The notes under the pieces were generated by a model. It did no database searches. It was given only the letters and a program-made list of their open reading frames with translations, and had not been told where the DNA came from. A DNA stretch of 64,000 bases, from NCBI GenBank assembly GCA_041653995.1, contig JBAZEK010000001.1:124001-188000 (forward strand). Direction: 5' to 3'. Positions 19,428 to 28,537 of this stretch are shown here, piece after piece. The translations under genes and the position numbers were made by a program. Every line of letters begins with the position of its first letter. Position 1 is the stretch's first letter. This DNA comes from Dehalococcoidia bacterium (GTDB lineage: Bacteria > Chloroflexota > Dehalococcoidia > GIF9 > UBA5629).

Positions 19428-19436
19428 TGTTAAACT
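19428..19436 (+). promoter_or_regulatory. Extended -10 promoter for trpS (leaderless)
   Basis: TGtTAAACT with TAAACT at 19431-19436, eleven bases before ATG 19448. No -35 at the right spacing. It implies a 5' leader of only about five bases, and it rules against a start upstream of 19448. Confidence 0.45.
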
Positions 19437-19447
19437 TTCCCCCTGTT

Positions 19448-20431
19448 ATGAAGAAACGGGTTTTCTCCGGTGCGCGCCCCACCGGCAGGCAGCACATCGG
19501 CAACTATATCGGCGCAATTCAGAACTACGTCAAGCTGCAGGACGATTATGATTGCATCTATTGCATCGTCGACCTGCATGCGCTGACAACGCTTGAGAGC
19601 ACATCCGAGCTCCAGCACAACATCTTCGAGATGACGCTGGACTGGCTGGCCGCCGGCATCGATCCTAAGAGGTCTATCGTCTTTGTGCAGTCGCACGTTC
19701 CCGAGGTGACCGAGCTTTTCACACTGCTGGGCATGCTCACGCCGCTGGGCTGGCTGCTGCGCGTCCCGACCTTCAAGGAGAAGGCCAGGATGCAGCCGCA
19801 GAATGTGAACTACGGCCTGGTCGGGTATCCGGTATTGATGGCTGCCGACATCATGTTATATAAATCGGACGCCGTTCCCGTGGGAGAGGACCAGCTGCCG
19901 CACCTGGAAATGACAAGGGAGATAGTGCGCCGCTTCAACTACATATTCGGCGAAACCTTCCCCGAGCCGCAGGCCAAGCTGACCAATTATCCCATGGTGC
20001 GCGGCCTGGACGGCGGGCAGAAAATGGGCAAGTCATATAACAACCACATCGAGCTGGCGGCGACCCCCGAGGAGACGCTGGAGCGGGTAAAGACGGCCGT
20101 GACCGATCCTGCCAGGCAGCGCCGCAACGATCCGGGGCATCCGGAGGTCTGCAACGTTTTCAGCCTGCAAAAGTTCTTCAATGCATCACGTGTACAGGAG
20201 ATCGAGTCGCAGTGCAGGGTGGCGGGGATAGGCTGTGTCGATTGCAAGAAACTGCTGGCGGCCGGGATAAACAGCAGCCTCAAGGATTTCCGCGAGCGCA
20301 GGGCGAAGCTTGAGAAGAACCCGGACCATATTTACGAAATACTGGCCGACGGTGCGAAGCGCGCGCAGGCCATAGCAGGAAAGACCATCGGCGAAGTTAA
20401 GCTCAAAATGGGCCTCAGCAGGCATGACTGA
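19448..20431 (+). CDS. trpS: Tryptophanyl-tRNA synthetase
   Basis: 327 residues, normal for TrpRS. SGARPTGRQHIGNYIGAI contains the HIGH-type motif (HIGN) and GGQKMGKSYNNHIEL the KMSKS-type motif (KMGKS). The frame stays open to 19385, but that part translates the family A repeat, and the protein start MKKRVFSGARPTG matches family starts. Its last codons overlap the next gene by eight bases. Confidence 0.95.
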   Translation: MKKRVFSGARPTGRQHIGNYIGAIQNYVKLQDDYDCIYCIVDLHALTTLESTSELQHNIFEMTLDWLAAGIDPKRSIVFVQSHVPEVTELFTLLGMLTPLGWLLRVPTFKEKARMQPQNVNYGLVGYPVLMAADIMLYKSDAVPVGEDQLPHLEMTREIVRRFNYIFGETFPEPQAKLTNYPMVRGLDGGQKMGKSYNNHIELAATPEETLERVKTAVTDPARQRRNDPGHPEVCNVFSLQKFFNASRVQEIESQCRVAGIGCVDCKKLLAAGINSSLKDFRERRAKLEKNPDHIYEILADGAKRAQAIAGKTIGEVKLKMGLSRHD

Positions 20432-21236
20432 GAAGCCGTCTACATCACTCCCTTCATCCTTACAGGGACAATCCGCCTATCATGTGGCCAGACAGGCAGC
20501 CGCCGAAGCAGGCAAGATACTGCGGCAGCGCTTCGGTTTACATAACGCCACAAAGGTCAAAGGCAAGCGCAATCTTGTGACCGAAGCCGACCTGCTGTCT
20601 GAACAGACCATTATTCGGATCATCAACGCCGCGTTTCCCCAACACGGGATAATGTCCGAGGAAGCAGGGAGCAGGCGGGAGGGCAGTGAATATACCTGGA
20701 TCATCGATCCACTGGACGGCACCAACAACTTCCATTTCGGGATTCCCCTGTTCTGTGTAAATATCGCCCTGGCCCGGCGTGGTGAGGTATTGCTGGGCGT
20801 TACCTTCGATCCCATGCGCGATGAGACCTTCCGGGCCGTCAGGGGCAGGGGCGCTTACTTGAACAACAAAAGAATCGAGGTGGCGGATGTTGCCGACCTT
20901 AATGACGCCGCGGTCGGCGTGGACCTTGGCTACGACGCGGAAAGAAGCAACGATCTATTAGAAACGGCGATGAAGTTGTGGCCGAAGATACACTGTATGA
21001 GATTGATCGGCTCCTCCAGCCTGGGGATGGCCTATGTGGCCGGTGGACGGATGAGCCTTTACTTTCACAGGAGCCTGTATCCGTGGGATTCGGCCAGCGG
21101 ACTATTGCTGGTGCGGGAAGCGGGTGGAGAGGTGACAAATTACACGGGACGCCCTGCCACTATTCATGACAGAGAGATCATAGCGGCCAATCCCCGCCTC
21201 GGCCGTGTATTCAGAGACTGGCTGGTTAAAAAGTAG
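20424..21236 (+). CDS. suhB: Inositol monophosphatase family protein
   Basis: A 270-residue Mg-dependent phosphatase. Metal ligands are seen in EEAG (about residue 79) and in DPLDGTNNFHFG (about 94-105), and the C-terminal WDSASGLLLVREAGG motif is present. SuhB-type enzymes hydrolyse inositol phosphates and some also act on NADP or fructose bisphosphate, so the substrate is uncertain. It overlaps trpS and abuts the convergent aminotransferase gene with no intervening base. Confidence 0.9.
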   Translation: MTEKPSTSLPSSLQGQSAYHVARQAAAEAGKILRQRFGLHNATKVKGKRNLVTEADLLSEQTIIRIINAAFPQHGIMSEEAGSRREGSEYTWIIDPLDGTNNFHFGIPLFCVNIALARRGEVLLGVTFDPMRDETFRAVRGRGAYLNNKRIEVADVADLNDAAVGVDLGYDAERSNDLLETAMKLWPKIHCMRLIGSSSLGMAYVAGGRMSLYFHRSLYPWDSASGLLLVREAGGEVTNYTGRPATIHDREIIAANPRLGRVFRDWLVKK

Positions 21237-22430
21237 TTATTTTCTGCGGCGCCGTGCCAGGAACTTCTTGATCCTTTTGAGGGCCTCTTCGATCTCGGGC
21301 ATTGAGGTAGCGTAACAGCAGCGAACGTAGCCCTGTCCACATTTCCCGAAAACCGAGCCGGGCACCACGGCCACCTTCTCCTCCGTCAGCAAATCCTCGG
21401 CAAATTCCTCTGATGTCATGCCGGTGGATGTAATATTGGGGAAGGCGTAGAAGGCGCCCTTCGGTTCGAAGCAGGAAAGGCCCAGGTCTTTAAATCCCTT
21501 GACTATAACACGCCGGCGCCTGTCATATTCGGCCAGCATGTCCTCAACCTCCTGGTTATTGCTGTCCTTCAGTGCTTCAAGGGCGGCCAGCTGGCCCATG
21601 ATGGGAGCGCACATCATGGTGTACTGGTGCACCTTGAGCATGGCCTCGGTGATCTCGTCGTTGGCCAGCGAAAATCCGACGCGCCATCCTGTCATGGCGA
21701 AGGCTTTGGAGAAGCCGCCGATCAGTATGGTCCTGTCTCTCATGCCCGGCAGGCCGGCCATGCAGGTATGCTCCATGTCATAGGTCAGACGGGCATATAT
21801 CTCGTCCGAGACCACCAGCAGGTCGTGTTCGACCGCTATTTTCGCTATCTCAAGCAGCAGCTTCCTGGGCATGACCGCGCCGGTGGGATTGGAGGGGAAG
21901 CTCAGAAGTATGGCCTTGGTCTTGCGTGTCAGCTTCTTTTTGATATCGGCCGGCATTAGCTCAAAATTATTTTTCTCGTAGGTCGGAACAGGCACCGGCA
22001 CGCCTCCCGCCAGGGATACGCAAACAGGGTAAGCCACGTAATGCGGATCGGACATGATAACCTCGTCACCCGGATCGATAATAGCCCTGAAAGCCAGGTC
22101 GAGCGCTTCGCTGCTGCCCGTGGTCACTAAAATCTCCGATTTCGGATCGTAATTGAGGTTATAGAATTTATGGTGGTATTTTGCTATGCCGTCCCTTAAC
22201 TCGGGTATGCCCCGGTTGGAGGTGTACATGGTGAATCCCTTCTCGATTGCCGTGATACCGGCCTCGCGCATCGGCCAGGGTGTCACGAAATCAGGTTCTC
22301 CTACACCGAGAGAGATAGCGCCATCCATGTGAGATAGCAGGTCGAAATATTTCCTGATGCCCGATGGTGAGATGTCCTGTGCTTTTTGCGATATATAGCT
22401 ACATTTGTTTTTTTTAATATGATGCGTCAT
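21237..22430 (-). CDS. Class I/II PLP aminotransferase (aspartate/aromatic type)
   Basis: A 397-residue fold type I aminotransferase. The PLP-lysine motif IGGFSKAFAMTGWRVGF is intact, with SFPSNPTG (Asn-Pro contact) and SDEIYARLTYD before it. The start LGVGEPDFVTP is typical of the aspartate aminotransferase gamma subgroup. An Lrp/AsnC regulator lies 35 bp upstream on the same strand, so this pair probably senses and converts an amino acid. Exact substrate is not visible. Confidence 0.92.
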   Translation of the reverse strand: MTHHIKKNKCSYISQKAQDISPSGIRKYFDLLSHMDGAISLGVGEPDFVTPWPMREAGITAIEKGFTMYTSNRGIPELRDGIAKYHHKFYNLNYDPKSEILVTTGSSEALDLAFRAIIDPGDEVIMSDPHYVAYPVCVSLAGGVPVPVPTYEKNNFELMPADIKKKLTRKTKAILLSFPSNPTGAVMPRKLLLEIAKIAVEHDLLVVSDEIYARLTYDMEHTCMAGLPGMRDRTILIGGFSKAFAMTGWRVGFSLANDEITEAMLKVHQYTMMCAPIMGQLAALEALKDSNNQEVEDMLAEYDRRRRVIVKGFKDLGLSCFEPKGAFYAFPNITSTGMTSEEFAEDLLTEEKVAVVPGSVFGKCGQGYVRCCYATSMPEIEEALKRIKKFLARRRRK

Positions 22431-22465
22431 ATGGAGTCTCCTGTAAGAGGTATGATGGGTGGTGA

Positions 22466-22954
22466 TCAGGCTACGACGCCCAGCCGCCGGGGCTCACCGT
22501 CATCCTCGAATATGACACCGTCCTCTTTGTATTTCTTGAGTATGAAATGGGTTATCGTGCCCTGGACGGTATCCATAGGCGCCAGTTTTTCGGAGACGAA
22601 AATAGCGATCTCCTGCATGGTCTTGCCGGCTATGAGTATGGCCAGGTCGTAGGTGCCGGATGCCAGGAAGACCGATTTGGCCTGGGGGAAGCGATAGATA
22701 CGCTCTGCGATGGCGCCGAATCCGGTATCCTTCTGCGGGACTACCTTTACCTCAACCAGCGCCCATACCTGTTCCTCACCCAGCTTGGACCAGTTGATAA
22801 CCGTCTTGTATTTAACGATGGTGCCGTCCTTCTCCGCCTTCTTGATTATCTTCTGTACATCATGGACGGGCACGCCGGTCATTTCGGCGATCTGGTCGTG
22901 GGTCAGCTTGGCATCCTTTTCCAGTGCCTCGAAGATTTTCTTCTCGTTCTCCAT
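22466..22954 (-). CDS. Lrp/AsnC family transcriptional regulator
   Basis: 162 residues. The N-terminal winged helix-turn-helix is seen in KLTHDQIAEMTGVPVHDVQKIIKKAEKDG-type sequence (about residues 16-45) followed by the C-terminal RAM ligand-binding domain (about 65-145, with VFLASGTYDLAI). Such proteins usually bind an amino acid and control metabolic genes. It probably controls itself and the aminotransferase downstream. GAGGAGG precedes the ATG. Confidence 0.9.
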   Translation of the reverse strand: MENEKKIFEALEKDAKLTHDQIAEMTGVPVHDVQKIIKKAEKDGTIVKYKTVINWSKLGEEQVWALVEVKVVPQKDTGFGAIAERIYRFPQAKSVFLASGTYDLAILIAGKTMQEIAIFVSEKLAPMDTVQGTITHFILKKYKEDGVIFEDDGEPRRLGVVA

Positions 22955-22993
22955 AACGCCTCCTCGAACAGCCTGAATTTTCGGGTAAACCGT

Positions 22994-23021
22994 ATTATAA
23001 CAAAACAGGCAGGCAAAGTAA
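22994..23021 (-). promoter_or_regulatory. Candidate promoter of the Lrp-aminotransferase operon
   Basis: On the minus strand TTACTT (23016-23021) and TATAAT (22994-22999) are separated by 16 bp. The -10 is perfect, the -35 weak. Confidence 0.45.
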
Positions 23022-23053
23022 CATAACTATTTATGAGGGGCTCTTTCAACGGG

Positions 23054-23137
23054 TCATTGCGAGGAGCCGCAGGCGACGCGGCAATCCTGTGCGTGCCTAA
23101 TAATATTAGATTGCCACGCCCTTCGGACTCGCAATGA
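23054..23137. repeat. Dispersed palindromic intergenic element (family A, full copy)
   Basis: An 84 bp element ending in perfect 9-base inverted termini (tcattgcga / tcgcaatga), with ggcaatc and gattgcc as inner arms. It lies in the gap between gatA and the Lrp gene. Related copies are at 19332 and 16339. Confidence 0.75.
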
Positions 23138-23158
23138 CGGCAGGACGGAATTGCGTTG

Positions 23159-24622
23159 TTAGGCGATGACGGGCTTCTGCTTGTGCCAGGGCGTGGCCTG
23201 CTCGTAGGTATAGGCGGCGCGCAGCAGGGTTTCCTCGCCGAAGTGTTTGCCAATGAACTGCATGCCAACCGGCAGGTCGTCCACGAATCCGGCGGGAATG
23301 GAGATGGCGGGGATACCGGCGATGTTGATCGGAAGTGTGCACACATCGCTGAGGTACATCTGAACCGGATCGTCTGCCTTCTCGCCGATCTTAAAGGCCA
23401 CGGTGGGCGATGTGGGTGTGACCAGGACATCGTACTTCTCAAAGGCCCGGTCGAAATCGCGTTTGATCAGGGTTCGCACCTTCTGCGCTTTCAGGTAATA
23501 TGCGTCGTAGTAGCCGGCTGAGAGGGCGTAGGTGCCCAGCATAATACGCCGTTTGACCTCCGCGCCGAAGCCGTACTGCTTGGTCTTCTCCATCGATTCC
23601 CACATGCTTGTGGTCTCGCGGTAGGAGTAGCCGTATTTCACGCCGTCGTAGCGCGCAAGGTTGGCTGAAGCCTCCGAGGGCGCGAGGATATAATATGCGG
23701 CCAGGCCGTATCTGGTGTTGGGCAGTGAGACGTCCCAGTCGACTTTCGCGCCCAGTTCTTCAAGCTTTTTAACTGCATCCTCTATGGCCTTACGGACGGC
23801 GGGCTGCATCCCCTCCACCAGGTACTCGCGCGGTACTCCTATGCGCAGGCCCTTGATATCCGGCTTCAGCGCTCTGGAATAGTCCGGCACCTCCAGCGGC
23901 ACCGTGGTGGAATCGCGTTTATCATGTCCCGAGATGACATTCATCACCAGTGCGGCATCGGTTACATCTTTAGCTAACGGTCCGATCTGGTCCAGCGAGC
24001 TGGCGAAGGCTACCAGCCCGTAGCGGCTGACACGTCCGTAGGTGGGCTTGAGCCCCACCACGCCGCAGAACCCCGCCGGCTGGCGTATGCTTCCACCCGT
24101 GTCGGAACCCAGGGCGTAGACGCAGGAATCGGCGGCGACCGCTGCGGCCGAGCCGCCGCTGCTCCCGCCGGGAACGCAGTCCAGCTTCCAGGGATTGTGC
24201 GTGGTAAAGAAGGCCGAGTTTTCCGTGGAGGAGCCCATGGCGAACTCGTCCATATTGGCCTTGCCCACCATCACGGCATTAACCGAGTTGAGCTTCTCTA
24301 TTACGTGCGCGTCGTAGGGCGGCACGAAGTTCTCCAGCATTTTGGAGGAGCAGGTGGTGGTGACGCCCCTGGTGCACATGTTGTCCTTGATGATGGCCGG
24401 CACGCCGGTCAGGGGGCTGCACCTGCCCTCAGCGATTGCCCTATCCGCAGCCGCAGCGCTTGCCATCGCCTGTTCGGTAGTGATGCGCATACAGGCACGG
24501 ATCTTGCCGTCGATGGATTCGAGGTATTTTAGAACGGCGCGCGTCAGCTCGACCGAAGAGATTTTTTTCTCTTTGAGCAGGGCGTGAGACTCGTGGATGG
24601 TCAGGCGGTGAAGGTCGTTCAT
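23159..24622 (-). CDS. gatA: Asp-tRNA(Asn)/Glu-tRNA(Gln) amidotransferase subunit A
   Basis: A 487-residue amidase-signature protein. The catalytic Lys is in PAIIKDNMC (about residue 79), and the cis-Ser/Ser pair in PGGSSGGSAAAVAA with TDTGGSIRQPAGFCG (about residues 148-190). It releases ammonia from glutamine to transamidate mischarged tRNA. gatC lies immediately upstream with a 3 bp gap. gatB is not in the window. Confidence 0.96.
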   Translation of the reverse strand: MNDLHRLTIHESHALLKEKKISSVELTRAVLKYLESIDGKIRACMRITTEQAMASAAAADRAIAEGRCSPLTGVPAIIKDNMCTRGVTTTCSSKMLENFVPPYDAHVIEKLNSVNAVMVGKANMDEFAMGSSTENSAFFTTHNPWKLDCVPGGSSGGSAAAVAADSCVYALGSDTGGSIRQPAGFCGVVGLKPTYGRVSRYGLVAFASSLDQIGPLAKDVTDAALVMNVISGHDKRDSTTVPLEVPDYSRALKPDIKGLRIGVPREYLVEGMQPAVRKAIEDAVKKLEELGAKVDWDVSLPNTRYGLAAYYILAPSEASANLARYDGVKYGYSYRETTSMWESMEKTKQYGFGAEVKRRIMLGTYALSAGYYDAYYLKAQKVRTLIKRDFDRAFEKYDVLVTPTSPTVAFKIGEKADDPVQMYLSDVCTLPINIAGIPAISIPAGFVDDLPVGMQFIGKHFGEETLLRAAYTYEQATPWHKQKPVIA

Positions 24623-24625
24623 GGA

Positions 24626-24913
24626 TTACTCCAGGACTGCATTGACCTTGAAGCAGCTCTCTTCGCGGTCAGGCGCATTGGCCAGGACATCGTCGACCGG
24701 CAGGGAAGGTCTGTCCTCATCCGGCCGGTAGATGTTCTCCAGTGCTACTGATTGTGCTGTAGGCGGAAGGCCTTCGGTGTCCGCCTGGCTGAGTATGTCG
24801 AAGTTCTCCAGGATATTGGAGAGCTGAGTGCGGAACCTCTCCACCTCGGCATCGGAGATGCCCAGCCTGGCCAGGAGAGCGATGTGTCGTACTTCTTCGT
24901 CTGTTAATTTCAT
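24626..24913 (-). CDS. gatC: Asp-tRNA(Asn)/Glu-tRNA(Gln) amidotransferase subunit C
   Basis: A 95-residue GatC. MKLTDEEVRHIALLARL is the family start, and the C-terminal RPDEDRPSL ... VLANAPDREESCFKV belt region is present. It stabilises the GatAB complex. It is the first gene of the gatCA pair. Confidence 0.95.
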   Translation of the reverse strand: MKLTDEEVRHIALLARLGISDAEVERFRTQLSNILENFDILSQADTEGLPPTAQSVALENIYRPDEDRPSLPVDDVLANAPDREESCFKVNAVLE

Positions 24914-25051
24914 CGGCGTGCATTAAGATTCCATGCCCGAGTTGGTAGATAAGGATTATAACATAAATGAAGCCGTATGGTGACAGGCACTGTCCCGCTC
25001 TTGCCCATCACGCGGCCAAGATAACATGCAGTTTTTAAGTTTCACACGGGT

Positions 25052-26986
25052 TCAGGGATTGCCGTAGCCGCAGATAGAGACATTTATTTTGGTTGTGCCG
25101 TTATCTGAAGGGGCCTTGGCCGGGAAGGCAAAGTCATCGAAAAGGGCCTTTAAGTAAAAGGCCTTCTGGGTACCCGACCCGTTCATCACAACACCCGTTG
25201 TATCTGTATTGAAAGCGAGCCAGTATGCTCTCCCTTTGGATATCGATACAGGCGGGATATTGATGGTATTCCACGTGTTGGCGGCGCAGGCAGTGGGCTG
25301 ATCGTTTGAGCTCAGCTTGTTCACAGGATGGTCGGATGCTGGGTCATGATCATAGATGGCGGCTTTGGCGGATCCGGACTTGGAGCTATAGACCATGATT
25401 AGATCAGCGCTTCCGTCGCGGTCGGCCGTGAATTTAATGTAGTGCACATTATCCTTTCCGCTGGAGTTCTTATTTGACGTGGACAGTTCGCTGCCCAGTA
25501 TTTTAGTCATGATAACGGGAGGTGTTGTGCCGGCGGGTGGCTTCAGCTTTTCGCTGATCCACAGCGGGATCTGGTCGTTAGCTTTATCATCGGTTATCCT
25601 TTTTTGATTTCCCCCATCGGTATTCATGATATAGATGTCGTCGTTTCCAACAATATTGGAATGGTATACGATTTTCATGCCGTCCGGGGAAAAGCAGGGT
25701 TGATAGTCCTTGGCGCTGTTGAATGTGATGCGTTTCTGATTTTTTCCGTCGGCGTGCATGGTATATATCTCAGGATTGCCGTCCCGCTCGCTGACAAAGA
25801 CGATCCTCTTACCGTCCGGCGACCAGCGCGCCTGCCCGTCATAGCCCTCAGCGGTGGTAAGCCGTAGCTGGTTGCTGCCGTCGGCATCCATGACATAGAT
25901 CTCATAGTTGCCGTCACGGTCTGTATAGAATACGATTTTATCTCCCGCAGGTGACCAGCGCGGCCTTTGATCGTTAGGTTTGCTCACCGTCAGCCGCTGG
26001 AGATTGCCGCCGTCGGCGTCCATAACATAGATCTCGTAATTACCGTCCCGGTTACTGACAAACGCTATTTTCTTGTTGCCGGCTGACCAGTCAACCTGTT
26101 GGTCGATGAAATTATTTTTAGTCAGATTAGTATCATTCGATACGTCCGCATCTATGCTGTATATCTCATAATTTTTATCGCGGCTGGTGCAAAAATATAA
26201 TTTTTTCAGGTCAGCGGACCAGCTGGATTGCACATTGAAATATTTGCTCGTATTGTCGTGAGCGGTGAATAGTTGCGGATCCGATCCGTCCGGATTCATA
26301 ACCCAAACCTGCCAGGTACCATCACGATTGCTGTCAAAGATGATCATGCCGCGCTCTGAAGAGCCGACCGGCATGCCGGGCAGTATCGCGAAAACAAAGA
26401 CAACCACGGCATAAACCGCCGTAAGCCCGATGCCGGTCCAGAGCATAGCCTTCGCTTTGCCGGGCTCTTTAGATTTATTCATGAACCAGGCGAGCAGACC
26501 TCCTATGAAAGCGAGCAGTACAGGGGCCAGCCACCACAGTCCCGAGGGTACTTTGACGTCACGATGGGGTGTTTGTTTACCGGTATCGGTTGCAGCGGAT
26601 GGAGTTATTATCGCCTTTTTTATTACGGGAGGCACACTTGTGGCAGGGGTCACAGCGGCTGCTGTCTGCGGTTGCGCCATCGGTACAGCCGGCGGAGCAA
26701 TCCTGCCGACGTCCTGTTTGGACTCGGTTGCAGGAGCGATGTTGCTGATCTCCTGCTTCGGCGCGGACGGTTGCTGTTCTATCTGTTTCTGCTTTGATTT
26801 AGATCGAGCATCGCCGGTTGGCATCGGAGCAGACGGCTGCTCCTTTATGGTGAACAATTTATTGGCACAGGACGTACAGTAGACCCTGTCCTTGACCTCT
26901 GTATAACAGGCTTTGCAGACCAGGTGCCCGCATTCGCTACAAGCTCCAACGGCGTCTTTCCCAGGATGCTGGGTGCAGTATGACAT
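25052..26986 (-). CDS. Membrane-anchored TolB-like beta-propeller protein with N-terminal zinc finger
   Basis: 644 residues. It starts with a B-box-like zinc finger (C-x-H and C-x2-C pairs within the first ~45 residues: CSECGHLVC, YCTSC). A Ser/Pro/Lys-rich linker follows, then two hydrophobic helices around residues 145-205 (LWWLAPVLLAFIGGLLAWF and the next one). After these come at least six WD40-like PD40/TolB blades of the form DRDGNYEIYVMDADGSNxxRLT. The last ~150 residues are a separate beta-rich domain. I chose ATG 26986 over the longer frame (27004) because GAGGAGGT sits five bases before it. Probably displays a propeller outside the membrane; partner unknown. Confidence 0.85.
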   Translation of the reverse strand: MSYCTQHPGKDAVGACSECGHLVCKACYTEVKDRVYCTSCANKLFTIKEQPSAPMPTGDARSKSKQKQIEQQPSAPKQEISNIAPATESKQDVGRIAPPAVPMAQPQTAAAVTPATSVPPVIKKAIITPSAATDTGKQTPHRDVKVPSGLWWLAPVLLAFIGGLLAWFMNKSKEPGKAKAMLWTGIGLTAVYAVVVFVFAILPGMPVGSSERGMIIFDSNRDGTWQVWVMNPDGSDPQLFTAHDNTSKYFNVQSSWSADLKKLYFCTSRDKNYEIYSIDADVSNDTNLTKNNFIDQQVDWSAGNKKIAFVSNRDGNYEIYVMDADGGNLQRLTVSKPNDQRPRWSPAGDKIVFYTDRDGNYEIYVMDADGSNQLRLTTAEGYDGQARWSPDGKRIVFVSERDGNPEIYTMHADGKNQKRITFNSAKDYQPCFSPDGMKIVYHSNIVGNDDIYIMNTDGGNQKRITDDKANDQIPLWISEKLKPPAGTTPPVIMTKILGSELSTSNKNSSGKDNVHYIKFTADRDGSADLIMVYSSKSGSAKAAIYDHDPASDHPVNKLSSNDQPTACAANTWNTINIPPVSISKGRAYWLAFNTDTTGVVMNGSGTQKAFYLKALFDDFAFPAKAPSDNGTTKINVSICGYGNP

Positions 26987-27086
26987 ATCGGACCTCCTCG
27001 CCACAAAAGGATGTTTGGATGTGATGTATCATACTCGATATATATAATAATGGTCAACGAGAGAGCAGCACTGAAAGCAAGCGGGG

Positions 27087-27863
27087 TTAAATTTTAGTCC
27101 ATCTGTACCCGCTTAATGCCCAGAGCACCACGTTGGTTCCGTAGAATACCCAGACCAGGCAGAACATTACCTGTGAGACGTTTCCCAGGCCCAGGTTATA
27201 GACCTCCCCGAAAATCTCTGTAATGTACCAGCAGGTGGCTGCTATGGCCACCATCCAGGCATTGGGCGCGGGATAGAGCTTGCGGCGCATCGTCTCCCAC
27301 GCCAGCCAGGTCGTGGTGCAGAAGAAAGCTGTGTAAACCGGACCGAGCACGCCGTGCCCGACCCGCACGATGTCATTCCACAGGATCGCTATTACAATCA
27401 CGGCTGAGCCGTAGATTAACACGGGAAGCCATAATTCAGACAGCCTGAACTTTTTGAAGTAACCGAAGCCGCGTCCTACGCGTATGATCAGGAAAATATG
27501 GGCGATAATGGAGAGCACGCCGCCGATCATGAAGACCCAGCCTCCCACGGTCATTCCTGGAACCGCAACCACCACACTCATCAGTATATCCGTGGGCAGC
27601 ATACAGCAGAACGCCAGCAGCAGCAGCGTCCAGTCATTTTTCTCCAGCGCATACCTTCCTGCGATAAGAACGATGATCATCGACAACAGGGTGATACCCG
27701 GCTTGGCGATGGCGGGATAGAGACTGCCTGTGCCGTAGAGATAGTTGATCCAGTCGACGCCGAAGATTGATCCAGCCAGCAGCAGAGTGGCGCCCAGCAG
27801 CGCAAATACCCATATTCGCCTTGCGCCCTGCAATACCGCTCCCTGAAGCTGTCCATTACTCAT
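27087..27863 (-). CDS. Multi-pass integral membrane protein, unknown function
   Basis: 258 residues with about seven hydrophobic helices, including VFALLGATLLLAGSIFGV near the start and VMFCLVWVFYGTNVVLWALSG near the end. Trp/Tyr-rich boundaries suggest a compact 7-helix bundle. I recognise no family motif. ATG 27863 is preferred over 27875 because GGAGG lies five bases before it. It stands between the propeller gene and a toxin-antitoxin pair with no obvious operon link. Confidence 0.7.
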   Translation of the reverse strand: MSNGQLQGAVLQGARRIWVFALLGATLLLAGSIFGVDWINYLYGTGSLYPAIAKPGITLLSMIIVLIAGRYALEKNDWTLLLLAFCCMLPTDILMSVVVAVPGMTVGGWVFMIGGVLSIIAHIFLIIRVGRGFGYFKKFRLSELWLPVLIYGSAVIVIAILWNDIVRVGHGVLGPVYTAFFCTTTWLAWETMRRKLYPAPNAWMVAIAATCWYITEIFGEVYNLGLGNVSQVMFCLVWVFYGTNVVLWALSGYRWTKI

Positions 27864-27911
27864 CTTAACCTCCAAAACTCAAATCGGAGAGGTGGTTTTC
27901 TTTATCAGGAA

Positions 27912-28157
27912 TTAATCAAATAGCTCTTTAATAAGAGTATGCTTAGCCATTTCAAGGTATACTGATAGGTCGTTTATGATATTGTTCAGGGTGCCGACCC
28001 GTATAGGATTATGTGCCGGTATGGTTATATGATGCTCAGCGCCTTTGATATTACTGGTTATTTTGATGTGACTGCCGGCACGATGGCTTTCCCGATATCC
28101 ATACCTCGTTAGAAGTGAAACAAGTTTCTCGCCACCGATATCACGCGGCAGCTTCAT
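27912..28157 (-). CDS. hicA: HicA-type mRNA interferase toxin
   Basis: An 81-residue protein with the compact dsRBD-like HicA fold pattern: LVSLLTRYGYRESHRAGSHIKI, where His24-type GSH supplies the catalytic histidine, then HHITIPAHNPIRVGTLNNIIND. HicA cleaves mRNA and is held inactive by HicB. Its start overlaps the stop of the upstream antitoxin-like gene by four bases, the usual coupled layout with the antitoxin first. Confidence 0.85.
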   Translation of the reverse strand: MKLPRDIGGEKLVSLLTRYGYRESHRAGSHIKITSNIKGAEHHITIPAHNPIRVGTLNNIINDLSVYLEMAKHTLIKELFD

Positions 28158-28363
28158 ACTTTGATGACCTCGTCCTTTACCATGTGCAGCCTGATAAGCG
28201 CAGGCCGGTCACTTTCCGGAAAATGACACATAACCGCATCCAGCGCCATGGTTTTCAATTGCTCAATGTCATCGGCTTCTGTAAATATTGAATGGCCTAG
28301 TGCTTTCGCCTGGTAGCCCCCTTCGGGCGATTCTTCCACTAAAAAGATAATTTCCTCGGCCAT
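28154..28363 (-). CDS. hicB: HicB-like antitoxin, minimal (no DNA-binding domain)
   Basis: A 69-residue protein with the HicB N-terminal fold: IIFLVEESPEGGYQAKALGHSIFTEAD-type sequence, then an ALDAV helix. The usual C-terminal helix-turn-helix or ribbon-helix-helix is absent; the protein ends at RLHMVKDEVIKV. It therefore probably neutralises HicA but cannot repress the operon by itself. GAGGAG precedes the ATG. Confidence 0.75.
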   Translation of the reverse strand: MAEEIIFLVEESPEGGYQAKALGHSIFTEADDIEQLKTMALDAVMCHFPESDRPALIRLHMVKDEVIKV

Positions 28364-28481
28364 TTGACTTCTCCTCTATTAAGTCGGCAACGTTGTCCAG
28401 AGCAGGTCGATTATCTATTAGTGTAACATAGTTTAATGATCTATTTAATTTTGCACTGCGTGACAGCCGGACTGCTGTAAT

Positions 28482-28511
28482 TTGAGCGTGTTCAAGCTAC
28501 GATGCTATAAT
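28482..28511 (+). promoter_or_regulatory. Sigma-70-type promoter for prfA-prmC
   Basis: TTGAGC (28482-28487) and TATAAT (28506-28511) with an 18 bp spacer, 26 bases before the prfA ATG. Confidence 0.6.
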
Positions 28512-28537
28512 GCCATGTGAATTTGCAGGACTGAGTA

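Noticed and set aside
19385..19447. Upstream extension of trpS
   Set aside because: The added residues translate a dispersed repeat and cover the likely -10 box; the family start is at 19448.
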